NCBI RefSeq assembly: GCF_000304475.1
Contig: NC_018948.1
Location: forward strand, 1-64,000
Length of the DNA: 64,000 nucleotides
Source: Kazachstania africana CBS 2517
Taxonomy: Eukaryota; Ascomycota; Saccharomycetes; Saccharomycetales; Saccharomycetaceae
Reading direction: 5' to 3'
Shown: piece after piece, positions 1 to 11,824 of the stretch
Layout of the letters: each line of letters starts with the position of its first letter
Position numbering within the stretch: position 1 is the first letter of the stretch
Program-made: the position numbers and the translations under genes
The notes under the pieces: model-generated
Told to the model about the DNA's origin: nothing
Database searches by the model: none
The model's input: the letters and a program-made list of their open reading frames with translations, nothing else

Positions 1-3000
1 CTGACTAAACTATTACACACTCGATACATCCATATATAAATGACAAACTTGCCCTATTTCCTCTGAACTAATGGGAAAACTATCATTTTACTATCTCTAT
101 TATCAACTCATTCTATATTCGAATAATCGTCTTTCTCTGTACTGATGATCCTGAATATGACATCATACATTCACATAAACTGTCCACACTCGACAGATTA
201 CGAAACATCTATTCCCATTTTACTACCTTCTACACTCATCGAGATACTCTCTTATATCTTCTCACCGTAAAACCTCGCACACTCGCTCTTCTCACAGCTC
301 CCCGAACAAACTCGCATTCGAACTTCGAATTTCATTTTCTTTTCCCAGCGCGACGGAGAAAACTGATTCTCATTGAATTTATTTTTGAGAAAACCTCGCT
401 CACAGGATTCTCCTTACTTTTCGCCCAGATTTTCACAGTGAGAGAATACCGTACAGACAACACTTGAAAGATCTCGTGCGACCATTTCTGAGGAAACTTC
501 TTTAATACTAATTTTTCAACGTTCTCAACTCAATACAATAATCAACACACACACTTTCTATCCAAAATACATTTAATTATTCCTGAACTACTCACCCGCT
601 CCCTTTTCAATATCACTTACCTCTACATATTACACTTCCCTCTGCCATTCTTTTCTTCGCGTTTTTCTCATTTCATTATTTTCTCGCGCAAACAGACCTC
701 TCGAAATCTGCGCTCGATCTCAGAAGAAAAAATCTCAAATCTTTCCCGCTCTGCGAGATCGTCTCCGCCAACTTTTCTCTGCGGAACTGTCTGACACCAC
801 AACACTGAAAATGATCATTTTGACATGACACTTTCCATTCCACGTACATCTGAACCCTTTGAAATACAATTAAATCGACCTCATTCCATCACACTACATA
901 TATCTATGAACCAATACCATAGAACACTCTGCTATACACCATCTTTTCTATCTTATCATCGTCAAGACTCTTACTCTGACCACCACGCTCCCCTACCCAT
1001 TTTATACCTCTGCTTATCTCTTTTTTCACTGTCACAGTCTCTATACTTATCATTTCTATCTACCTTCTTAAATACTCAAATAAATCAACTATATTGCTCA
1101 TAAACTGAAACAAGAATAATTTTACTTGACATCTATACAATTGATAAATGAACTCAAATATCATTCATAATCATCTTCGACACTTCCACAACTGATAATT
1201 CCATAATCAACATCCTCATCGATTAATATCAATTGATCATTATTTTTACTTCTAAACGTTCTCTATCAATGAATATTAATTACGGAATCATCCAAACTTT
1301 CCCTTCATTTAAGAACCTTGAATCCGATTAAATGAGGATTTCAGAGGAACCACACTCATCAAATATTATATGCGTAACTTTATTCCGTGACATATTCTTT
1401 TGAACCCGTTTCCTTCTCATATTCCATTTGATATACCCTCTGTCATTCTCTCTATAACCTTCAACAATTACTTCTCTATCAACACTCTGTCATATTCTCG
1501 CTGCTTTTCAACAAATCCTTCTTTACCAACACCATCTCTGTCAATTTTAATCTTTCAACCATTTCTTCTTTAACTTCATCTGTCTAACTTTTATTAATCT
1601 ATTTTACACATCAATGAATGAATTCTTTCAACAACTTGAGATATACTAGCCACGAACTCGGAATATTTTAATTATAATACAATACATCTCCCAGAACTTT
1701 ACTCTGTCATTCCCTACATTTCTCTCAAATGACCCATTTCAATTTAGCCGGATATAATAATAGATCACTAATATTCATAACAGAAGGATAGACCTTCGTA
1801 ATATTTATCTCATCCACTCAAACAATAATAGATCTCAATCATATTGACAGCCAATTCCTCTAATACATTCTCCCAAATGATTCAATAACAGCTATTGTCT
1901 TTAACATCGTTCAATCACAGAATTTAGCTCGAACCTGACACAATGACATAACACTAATATGACTTGAAATTATATCGACGCTTCTAATTTACAGGTATGA
2001 CGCATATGTCAACTCATTCTATATTGAATAAACTAACTCACCATCAATTCAGAATATCTTTATCATTGATTGATATGAACATAATTATTTCGGGAGGCTC
2101 TTCATTAACAACTTCTGAAAGAACACTTTCAAAATTTGGGGACATGAATCGTAAATACTTCACTGTATCTTTAATCTTATCCATCTTCGTTCAGACATTA
2201 ACAGCGAATAAATCACCTCATTCAACATTGAATATATTTCACTAATCCACCATCTATTTGGAATAACTCCATCATTGATTAATATTAACATAATTACCTG
2301 TAGAGGTCAACCATTATCTCTAACAACTTAACTTCTGGAAGAACACTTTCGTAATTTGGGGACATGAATCTTATATATTCATTATCTTATCAATAAAACG
2401 TTCGTTCAACGCCCTTTCCTCTCAGAAATGAATGTCATTATATTACCGCATGATACTCCACGTCACACATCTTTGGGGAATATCCATTTAATCAATAGAG
2501 ACTTGTACGAGTCACAATAATAATAATCACTCCTTGACACCTAGGAAGGTCCTTGGAAATCCATGGATCATTTTCACCGGTAGAATTATCCAATATTCGA
2601 ATACTTTATCGCCTACATTTGGGACATCCATTTCATGCCAGTTTAACCACTTACCGTACTCATCTACCGACATAACATATTATGATCAAACTTTCCAATT
2701 TTCATCAACAACATTACTTCCAAAGAACAACGATATAACTAGGAACCACAAACTCAATCACTGTGATCTTGATATATAATAATTATGCCAGAGTTTTTCT
2801 CTATCATCCCTATTTACCTATCGAATAACCCACATTTTGTCTAACTGGATGGAATAAGGCTTATTGCTATTCGTAACCTGAGGAAACACATTCGTACTTG
2901 ACCTATTTTACTCATCTCAAAGAATAATCGAGCTAAATTCTAATTCACAGCCCTCTAAGACAGTCTGTCTAATTTCTTTCAATAACAATCACGATATCAT

Positions 3001-6000
3001 CATCTAATTATGACATACACAACGTTCAACCTTCTTATTCTCAAAACTAACAATAATATCACTTTCAAATGTTCCTATGACTTAGCCCTATTATTTATAC
3101 ATCATCGCATTCCACTGATTATAATTTATTGATTTACCATCTATTTGGAATAACCTCATTATTGATTGTCAGGGAACATAGCTACTCGATGAATCCAATC
3201 ATTTTTCTACCTTGATAACTTCTTAAATGACAGTCTCGAACCTGAAAAAATGAACCTTAAGCATATTTTTCATCACTAACGTCATTTGTAACAAGCATTC
3301 TGAAGACTTCACCAACAGGTAAAGTTCATTCCATCATCTTTTTTTTTGTAATAATAGGAATAGACAATTCATCTTATCGTCTTCGTCCTTCCAGATTCAA
3401 ACGTCATCCAGCTTAATGAACACAAGCCAGTGCCAACACTATCGTTGAGAATAAATACATCCATTCAATTCTAACCTATACTTTACAAAATACCATCGAA
3501 AACCAGTCGTCAAATGCGCAATCTCAAATTCTGATCAAGCCAAATACAGCGATCAATTACCAATGGAGTTTCATTATCACTTTTCATCACGGTCCAGTCC
3601 TTTTTTCTACCTCGTTAGTCAATTGCCTGAGGCCTTCCCATGAACATAACTTTGGAAATCCAATAAACAACATGATTTCGACATCGCTAAATCCGACAAT
3701 TTTGCGAATTACATCACCTAACGCTAACTTTCTAGATCTGCGCGTATTTATTGTACTAATACTTTCTTATCTTTACTTTGAAATATCTATGGCTATGTCA
3801 TCGTGCCATATTCTTTTTATCAATCCAAAAGGGTCCATTATACAGGGATAATTTATACCAAGGAAGTCCAATGTGACCACTTGTTAGTGATACAATTTGT
3901 TTCTATTGAGAAACCATCAATACGCTATTTTGAGCCTGTATTATCTACTCTTCTTCTCTTCATCAAATTGATTGTACATTTCAGATCGATTGAATTGACG
4001 TCAAATCATCGTAAACCGACGCAATAACCATTACTACTATCAAATAACCATCAAAGAATATGAATACTCGACTCTTCAACGAACAATCATCTCAACTAAC
4101 ACTTGGATATCTATTTCATAGCTTCTTCTGGTATTCAGATCTCCAGTAGATCTAGGTGAAATGGCGTGCTGTTCTGATCTTTAGAGCCCACTTCAATAAC
4201 AATTGACCAAAATTATCTTAATCCTAGTCTAACTGGCATTCGTATCTGCTGTACTCGTCACTTCTCTCTTTTCATCTCTCTTCCCTGTTTCTTCAACTTC
4301 GCATCTTCGAACTTTTTTTTTTTCTAAATTTCGATTCTGGAGAAAAAGAGATTTGATGCAATTCAATCAACTACACGATTACTTTAACTAACAGATATAA
4401 CTTACATTTCCAATGAACTTCAGAGCTGACTGAACAGAGTACACTGACTACTTCCAAGTACGATGTCGAATTTGTAGAATGAAAGGACAAGATGAAGATA
4501 TGACTGAAGGATGAGTACCGTATTGCTGACCAGCGCTCCTTCCACCAGATTACGGTTATTCGCTCCTGGTTTATCAAATACCTAGAGATTAGATTGTGTT
4601 AACACCAATTACTCTTGAGCAGCTTTCTTGAGCTGAATCTTCCTTCAAAATGGAATATCTTTCAAAGGCTCAGAATTGCCTTCTTTCCATGCATGAAACA
4701 ACACTATACGCCTTCTATCAATGGTATTGTGCTAAGAATAACACGGAATACTACTTCGAACTGTTACTAGGTATTGAGAACGTCCGTAACTATGAATTTG
4801 ATTCCATTCATGTCAGCTATTTTCCATTCAAATTATGTAAAATAGACATATCCAACGAGTCAAGTATCTCTGCTGGTATCCAATACACAAGACATCCGAT
4901 TTTTCATTAAATCACTAGTATTTATTCTCACTTCAACATCTTACATTGATCTGCCCTTTGAATCATCCAACCATTCATAGAAACTCAATCTATAATACAA
5001 AGATAAAGAGGATACAGGAATATGAGGTACTCCATTGCAATAGTGCTGAAAAAAGTTGAAACACCTGTCTTTTCAACTCTGGAGAATACATTGAACTATG
5101 AGACACCCCATCAAACAGCGACGATATAATACAGCGACGCATTCAGAAAATGTGACCACCATTTGTTTCATCGGCAGCACAATTTTACGCACCATTGATA
5201 GCGGTCTTCATATCTTTAAATATTGTACATACTCACTAGTGAATCTGCAACATATGGTTTACACTTGTTTATTATTAGAAAGGGTGTACAGCTTAAATTA
5301 CGTCAGAACTTCGACTTTTTCTCCGTCGAAAAGTTGAAAGTTTTCTGTAGATATGCTGTTAATAGAGACTGAAGAGAATAAGTTGTGGACAAGGAAAAGC
5401 GTCAGAAATTACTAGAGAGTATGATGTAGTGTTGCGTATGGCATCACACACAGAGGTGATGCTCAGCGATTGTCTCACCTCAATTAACGATTAATTGGAA
5501 GTCAATATATCCTATTGATTACCAAACTAATAGTGATGCACCCCGACGTAATACAATAGAATATCAATGGTGTACGTCAAATGTTGTTGTGATGAAAAAG
5601 AACTAAATCAGGTGATGATGCAATTTTTAGCAGTTATATGTTGCGCTACCGTGGGCCAAGGCATTGCATTATTGTCCTTCCAGATTTCGCATTGTCAGTA
5701 CTACGATTTAATCAAACGGGTATGGAATGCTTCAGGATTAAGTCAATATTTCAATGTAATATACTAAGACAGATTAGTATCGTGTGTGTACAGTGTTTGA
5801 ACTGCATGACGACTTGATGCGAGCAACATGAAGACAGGGTTTCTTGAGGCAAAAAGGCACATTAAATCTTTTTTTGAATCCATCGATTTTAACATGCGCG
5901 CAATACACATGGGAAATCGGGTTCATCCACCATTTGAAGCCCTCCCATTCTGGATGCGCATATTCACACGATTACTTCTCTAAAGGAAACTCAATCCATC

Positions 6001-8605
6001 AAGAAATTGTGCTACAGGCCCAATTGGAACCCAGCGATAGGTTGAATAAAATAAACGTTCTTTAATTTGCCTCCACGTAGATGCTAGCCTCTTTAGAATA
6101 ATATTGGTAATTATCAATTGAACTAAGTAATGGTCGAGAGAACTACTCTTGGATTTTATCTCCCTAACACCTTGCTTTTTAGATTCGAAATACTACCTTT
6201 CTCATCAACAAAAATCTAAGCAAATATTGTACTAACAATTCTATGGAATATTGTTAATACTTATTTGTTTCAAGAGGATGACAAGACCCATAAATTATAT
6301 CCCGTTATTACGCCTGGTGTCGTTCATCTACTATTATACTGAATGCAATATTTTAAGCAACGATAAATGGTAGTATATAGGTGTTAGAGTTGAGTTACGA
6401 ATTTTTACAGAAGCCAAAATAAGCAATATAAATCCATTTTTTAGATTGCCAAAACGTACGTATTTATTTCCCTATCTATTGAATCCAAGATTTTGATACT
6501 ACCAGTACGTATAGATGTCATGATAGTGATAGAAGAATCAGCCTTTTCTTTGTTCATTATACAAAAAATATAACAAGGATTAGATTTAAATGAATAAGTA
6601 CTCCAGTTCATTTTTTATTGAAAATAGTTCAAGCAAGTACGGCTCTCATTCAAAGGAAAACACTTGAGAAATGTACGCTCATTCAAAAATGAAATCATCA
6701 CTATATCATATCACCCTCCTTCTTAGTAAAGAGGTACAAGACGTTGGTTCTACGTACGAAGAATCAATCACACCTTAAAGTAAATATTTTTCTCATTTGG
6801 CCTTTAAATTTTCATTCCCATGCTTTTTTCACGAAAGAACAGAATGTTCGTCAAATCAGTTTCAGGGTTCTACAATAATATATGTATTCGAATAAAATTG
6901 GTAAATTCACATATTTTATAGGAACATTACAGTTGGCAAGTTGTTCGTTGTCATTTAGCAACTATCTAGTCAGGGTGTTTGTTCCACTTTTGTGAAGTTT
7001 CAGGGAAGATTTATGCCCTGGGTGACAAAATGATTTTGAAATCCACGAACCAACCGTACTTAACAGTAATACTGCTGAGGCAAATGCTCACATATTGGCC
7101 ATTGATCAGATATTATTCAGAATGGTGATAGGGCTATTGGCTTGACATTTGTCCAGTTGTCTTTGTTCTTCACGAATTGTATAATATGCCGTGCACTTTC
7201 CACTCGTTGTCCAAGTTCTGAGCAGAAGCTGTTCACACTAATTATATACACAGAATATACAATCGATTGCACTAACAAAGTAGCGTTTTTATTTTAGGGA
7301 GAATCTCTCTCATTCAGATACATATGCTTCTCACTACCGTAATTCGTCTGGATTAATGATACACTTATATGATATTCTAGTTACAGAAAAGTGATGTCTA
7401 AGGGATATTCTGAAAGGTTACCTTGGCTAATAACCAACAATATCCTTTGTGATCTCACTTTGGCCTTAATGGATAAAACTGTTGACAATACAATTTTGTA
7501 TACCTATATTTCCAATCCACTGCTGCGCTGATTCAGATAAAAATCTGTCGCGGAGAAGCGGCACTACCACACGGTTTTGTGAACTTCGGGATCATCTCCA
7601 CTAATCTCTACCGGAAGCAGATAAATTTTCTCTTTCGAATATACTTTTATCCATGGCTCTCTATTTCCTTTAGCTAGAATTGTTGTTCCATGGTGCATCC
7701 TATTAGATTTTACCGAGAAGCAGTTTAGGAGAAATGCACGTTTCAATCAAGCCTCATTCAGTTGTAATTCAAGTACTGACCTAGAGGTGAACGATGCAAA
7801 TAGTGTATATAGTAATATATTTGATTCAAAGGATGCATGAATCATGTGTTCGTTTTCACGCTTCATAACATTGGTTCAAACTCACAATTTTTTTGGTTAC
7901 TCTATAATGATTAGAAATAAGGTATTCAATTTTACTAAGCTATGCATTTTAAGCAATTTCCGCAACAATTCAAACGACAATCCCCGTAGTAAAAGAAAAT
8001 TTTCTGAACACCAACAGGTGAAAACTTAAAGTAAGTGGACAAAAACCTGTAGGTAGTATCAACATAACAATAAAAGTGAGTGTCTTAGAGTTTCTCATTC
8101 GTTTGTCAAGTTCAAACAAACAAGGATGTGTACGCAGTAAACTATCTGGTACGGGCTGGTGCTTGCTAATGTTATCCTTGCCCATCTGCTAGTCAGCATA
8201 AAGAAGACAGACTGTGCTTTGAATTGGTTGACTCAAAGTTAACTTTACCAATTACAAAATTAATGAGAATGCTACAAAAAGATAACCGAGAATTATTTCG
8301 GGCGAATATTTCTCTGAAACTACATGCGTATGTTATTATTTAGTGGTGACATGCAAATACATATATAATTTATTCCAAGGACTTTGGCTGTCTATGACCG
8401 CAACGGGAATTCTTATACTCGGTTATATGCAGGAAGAAAGAGTATCGTTATCTAATACAATTAAAGACTGAAAAAGGACAGAATTCTTGTTAAGGGTATC
8501 TAAATATATATATACAGAATTGTACGAACAATAAAAAAAGAACAATTAGGCTACTACAAAAAAATAATAGCAAACCATTTCATCATTCATCTGCGTCTAA
8601 ATAAA
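1..8605. other. Subtelomere-like gene desert
   Basis: No convincing gene is visible in this 8.6 kb. All open frames are under 100 codons, overlap in several frames and resemble no family I know. The first ~3.5 kb is strikingly C-rich and G-poor on the + strand: positions 961-1020 hold 24 C and 5 G, and 1681-1740 hold 20 C and 3 G. The skew is gone by about 6 kb. No telomeric repeat is present at position 1, so if this is a chromosome end the tip is not included. Degenerate direct repeats lie within it (separate entry). Calling it subtelomeric is inference from gene poverty, from the adjacent adhesin and from the pseudogenes further in. Confidence 0.6.
1660..3330. repeat. Degenerate direct repeats, subtelomeric
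   Basis: Several imperfect direct repeats are visible by eye. The clearest pair is 2111-2150 and 2331-2370, about 37 of 40 bases identical, exactly 220 bp apart, sharing the block AATTTGGGGACATGAATC. A second word, CCATCTATTTGGAATAAC, occurs at 2250-2267 and 3137-3154. A longer and weaker similarity links about 1690-1920 with about 2790-3010. This suggests an old ~1.1 kb duplication with a nested 220 bp duplication. Open frames are not maintained between the copies, so they look non-coding or long dead. Exact unit borders need a self dot plot. Confidence 0.55.
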
Positions 8606-11600
8606 TTAAATTAGGAAAAAATTTAATAAAGAAACCACCACAATAGTGAAATAGCGGTTTAATGAAAATCCCTTCAAGGAATTACCAGATCCTTCGTAAG
8701 AAGTAAAGGTGGCCGTATTACCAGGGGTTGCAGAAGTAGATGTTGCCTGATCTTTCGTAATAACAGAAAGAGCCTTTGTAGAGGTAGCAATTGTAGGCGT
8801 AGTAGCGTAAGAGCCATAAACGACTTCATTTCCGATTCCCGACTCAATTTCTTCAATAATCACGGTTGATGCAGTTGTGTAAAACGAACCAGCAGAGTCA
8901 GTGGTTGTGTAATCAGAGATGACCGCAGTGTAAGTAGTAGAACCCGAAGTGATGGTAGTAGTGTACTTGGACTCAGCATCTACATCATCTGTAGTGATGG
9001 TGGATTGAGTAGTGTACGTAGATCCAGCAGAGTCAGTGGTTGTGTAATCAGAGATGACCGCAGTGTAAGTGGAAGAGCCCGAAGTGATGGTAGTAGTGTA
9101 CTTGGACTCAGCATCTACATCATCTGTGGTGACGGTAGATTGCGTAGTGTACGTAGATCCAGCAGAGTCAGTGGTTGTGTAATCAGAGACTGTGGCAGTG
9201 TAAGTGGAAGAGCCCGAAGTGACGGTAGTAGTGTACTTGGACTCAGCATCGACATCATCTGTGGTGATGGTAGATTGCGTAGTGTAAGTAGATCCAGCGG
9301 AGTCAGTCGTTGTGTAATCAGAGACTGTGGCAGTGTAAGTGGAAGAGCCCGAAGTGATGGTAGTAGTGTACTTGGACTCAGCATCTACATCATCTGTGGT
9401 GATGGTGGATTGAGTAGTGTACGTAGATCCAGCAGAGTCAGTGGTTGTGTAATCAGAGATGACCGCAGTGTAAGTGGAAGAGCCCGAAGTGATGGTAGTA
9501 GTGTACTTGGACTCAGCATCTACATCATCTGTGGTGATGGTGGATTGAGTAGTGTACGTAGATCCAGCAGAGTCAGTGGTTGTGTAATCAGAGATGACCG
9601 CAGTGTAAGTGGAAGAGCCCGAAGTGATGGTAGTAGTGTACTTGGACATGGCATCTACATCATCTGTGGTGATAGTGGATTGAGTAGTGTACGTAGATCC
9701 AACATCTACATCATCTGTGGTGATGGTGGATTGAGTAGTGTACGTAGATCCAGCAGAGTCAGTGGTTGTGTAATCAGAGATGACCGCAGTGTAAGTAGTA
9801 GAACCCGAAGTGATGGTAGTAGTGTACTTGGACTCAGCATCTACATCATCTGTAGTGATGGTGGATTGAGTAGTGTACGTAGATCCAGCAGAGTCAGTGG
9901 TTGTGTAATCAGAGATGACCGCAGTGTAAGTAGTAGACCCCGAAGTGATGGTAGTAGTGTACTTGGACTCAGCATCTACATCATCTGTGGTGATGGTGGA
10001 TTGAGTAGTGTACGTAGATCCAGCAGAGTCAGTGGTTGTGTAATCAGAGATGACCGCAGTGTAAGTGGAAGAGCCCGAAGTGATGGTAGTAGTGTACTTG
10101 GACTCAGCATCTACATCATCTGTAGTGATGGTGGATTGAGTAGTGTACGTAGATCCAGCAGAGTCAGTGGTTGTGTAATCAGAGATGACCGCAGTGTAAG
10201 TGGAAGAGCCCGAAGTGATGGTAGTAGTGTACTTGGACTCAGCATCTACATCATCTGTGGTGATGGTAGATTGAGTAGTGTATGTAGATCCAGCAGAGTC
10301 AGTGGTTGTGTAATCAGAGATGACCGCAGTGTAAGTGGAAGAGCCCGAAGTGATGGTAGTAGTGTACTTGGACATGGCATCTACATCATCTGTGGTGATG
10401 GTGGATTGAGTAGTGTACGTAGATCCAACATCTACATCATCTGTGGTGATGGTGGATTGAGTAGTGTACGTAGATCCAGCAGAGTCAGTGGTTGTGTAAT
10501 CAGAGATGACCGCAGTGTAAGTAGTAGAGCCCGAAGTGATGGTAGTAGTGGATTTTGATTCACTCACAGAAGAGGATTTAGTAGTGTAAATAGAACTGCT
10601 GCTACTGTAGGACTGTTCCAACCAGCTAGATATGTCGCTGTAGGAGGAAGATGCAGACATTGTAGAGTTTGGAGAACTGAATGTCGAGATATCGGTGGTG
10701 TAGGTTTCTTGCAATGAACTAGAATAATAAGTGGAGGAAGACAGATCGTATGTTGTAGAGCTTCCATCATCGGATGCAGTGAATGTATTTGACAACGTGC
10801 TATACGACGAATAATCAATAGAGTCGCATGATGGTATTTCGGTGCATTCGGTACAGCTACTTGGAACGGAGGTATCAGGAGCTGCGGCAGAGTAACTTAT
10901 TGTATCTTTGCCAGTAAGAAGACCACTAGCTGATGTGGAAAGATAATTCAAATTGTATCCAGTTCCTATATCTATGTTAAGGGTCAGCGTCGTGAGTAGC
11001 GAAGTTGATATAACCTCAAGTATACCACTAGATGAGTCATACGAATACGAGTCGATGGAAGTACTTAACTGAATGGTGTTGCTATCACCAAAACCCCGAA
11101 CCACTAAGCTTTGGGTGGTCGATCTATGAGTGATGTAGATACTAGATGTTGAATTCTTCATGTAAATGGTTTGATTTGTCAACGGATATGATTTGATGTT
11201 GCTTATACTTAGAACAGCATCATTATTAAGTGTGATGCAGCCGCTACCTTGTATAGTAGTTTCCGGAGAAAGTGTAAGCTGAGTAGCACAAATTGTTCCA
11301 TTATTCTCCAACGTTGAAGATGATGAACCCAAGTTAAATACAGCACCCGAACTATAGCTTGCCTGTGATACGGATAAAAGTCCGCTGTTAAGTATATTTG
11401 AACTAGAAATTTCAAAACTGACTGAGCCTACCAAAGTATATTTACCTGCAAACCACACGTTCCCGTAATTCTCCCAATTGGTACCGGAAAAGGTCACGGA
11501 ACCGCCTGAAAGACCGCTGGTGTCATCGATTACAGTATTCCCATAATTGTAATAGTCACTTTTGAGACTGATCGTCATACCAAGATCTAAACTACTAGTC

Positions 11601-11824
11601 TCGCAAATATAAAGACTACCATAGACCCTTAATGTACTCCAGAAATAGTGAAACAAACCAGACTTGATGACAATAATAGATGTAGATTCCACATAAACAG
11701 GCTCAAAGTAATACGTCGAACCTTGTATGACAGAATCGCCTGTGTATGTAATGGTAGCTCTGGCCACGGTTGCCAGATGCAAACAAAGCAATAGAGGAAT
11801 TGCTAAAATTTTGTAGAAAATCAT
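8606..11824 (-). CDS. GPI-anchored cell-wall adhesin, Hyr/Awp-type
   Basis: This 1072-residue protein is built like a yeast adhesin. It has a signal peptide (about 1-24) and a beta-rich N-terminal domain (about 25-320) resembling the hyphally regulated cell-wall protein domain of Candida Hyr/Iff and C. glabrata Awp proteins. A Cys/Ser/Thr-rich linker (about 320-465, with a CTECTEIPSC segment) follows. Next come 12 copies of a 45-residue Thr/Ser-rich repeat, a short spacer, and a hydrophobic C-terminus (VVVSLLNFFLI) preceded by small residues, typical of a GPI-attachment signal. The ATG at 11824 is followed directly by the signal peptide and has a TATA box about 110 bp upstream. Inferred role: surface attachment after cross-linking to cell-wall glucan. 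S. cerevisiae has a flocculin (FLO9) beyond GDH3, but the N-terminal domain here is not the Flo PA14 type. The ligand cannot be read from the sequence. Confidence 0.9.
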   Translation of the reverse strand: MIFYKILAIPLLLCLHLATVARATITYTGDSVIQGSTYYFEPVYVESTSIIVIKSGLFHYFWSTLRVYGSLYICETSSLDLGMTISLKSDYYNYGNTVIDDTSGLSGGSVTFSGTNWENYGNVWFAGKYTLVGSVSFEISSSNILNSGLLSVSQASYSSGAVFNLGSSSSTLENNGTICATQLTLSPETTIQGSGCITLNNDAVLSISNIKSYPLTNQTIYMKNSTSSIYITHRSTTQSLVVRGFGDSNTIQLSTSIDSYSYDSSSGILEVISTSLLTTLTLNIDIGTGYNLNYLSTSASGLLTGKDTISYSAAAPDTSVPSSCTECTEIPSCDSIDYSSYSTLSNTFTASDDGSSTTYDLSSSTYYSSSLQETYTTDISTFSSPNSTMSASSSYSDISSWLEQSYSSSSSIYTTKSSSVSESKSTTTITSGSTTYTAVISDYTTTDSAGSTYTTQSTITTDDVDVGSTYTTQSTITTDDVDAMSKYTTTITSGSSTYTAVISDYTTTDSAGSTYTTQSTITTDDVDAESKYTTTITSGSSTYTAVISDYTTTDSAGSTYTTQSTITTDDVDAESKYTTTITSGSSTYTAVISDYTTTDSAGSTYTTQSTITTDDVDAESKYTTTITSGSTTYTAVISDYTTTDSAGSTYTTQSTITTDDVDAESKYTTTITSGSTTYTAVISDYTTTDSAGSTYTTQSTITTDDVDVGSTYTTQSTITTDDVDAMSKYTTTITSGSSTYTAVISDYTTTDSAGSTYTTQSTITTDDVDAESKYTTTITSGSSTYTAVISDYTTTDSAGSTYTTQSTITTDDVDAESKYTTTITSGSSTYTATVSDYTTTDSAGSTYTTQSTITTDDVDAESKYTTTVTSGSSTYTATVSDYTTTDSAGSTYTTQSTVTTDDVDAESKYTTTITSGSSTYTAVISDYTTTDSAGSTYTTQSTITTDDVDAESKYTTTITSGSTTYTAVISDYTTTDSAGSFYTTASTVIIEEIESGIGNEVVYGSYATTPTIATSTKALSVITKDQATSTSATPGNTATFTSYEGSGNSLKGFSLNRYFTIVVVSLLNFFLI
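8850..10560 (-). repeat. 135-bp coding minisatellite in adhesin
   Basis: About 12 tandem copies of a 135 bp (45-residue) unit encode the adhesin stalk; each begins SKYTTTITSGS and ends TTDDVDAE. Two extra partial 18-residue units (GSTYTTQSTITTDDVDAM) follow copies 1 and 6. Copies differ at few positions: SGSS/SGST, AVIS/ATVS, AES/AMS. Because 135 is divisible by three, copy changes keep the frame, so length variation between strains is expected. Near-identity of copies points to recent expansion or ongoing gene conversion. Confidence 0.93.

Noticed and set aside
9005..10558. 517-residue open frame on the + strand, antisense to the adhesin repeats
   Set aside because: It comes from a 135-bp repeat (divisible by three) without stops on the opposite strand; it is confined to the repeat tract, has no ATG-type family features, and the opposite frame has signal peptide, domain and GPI tail.
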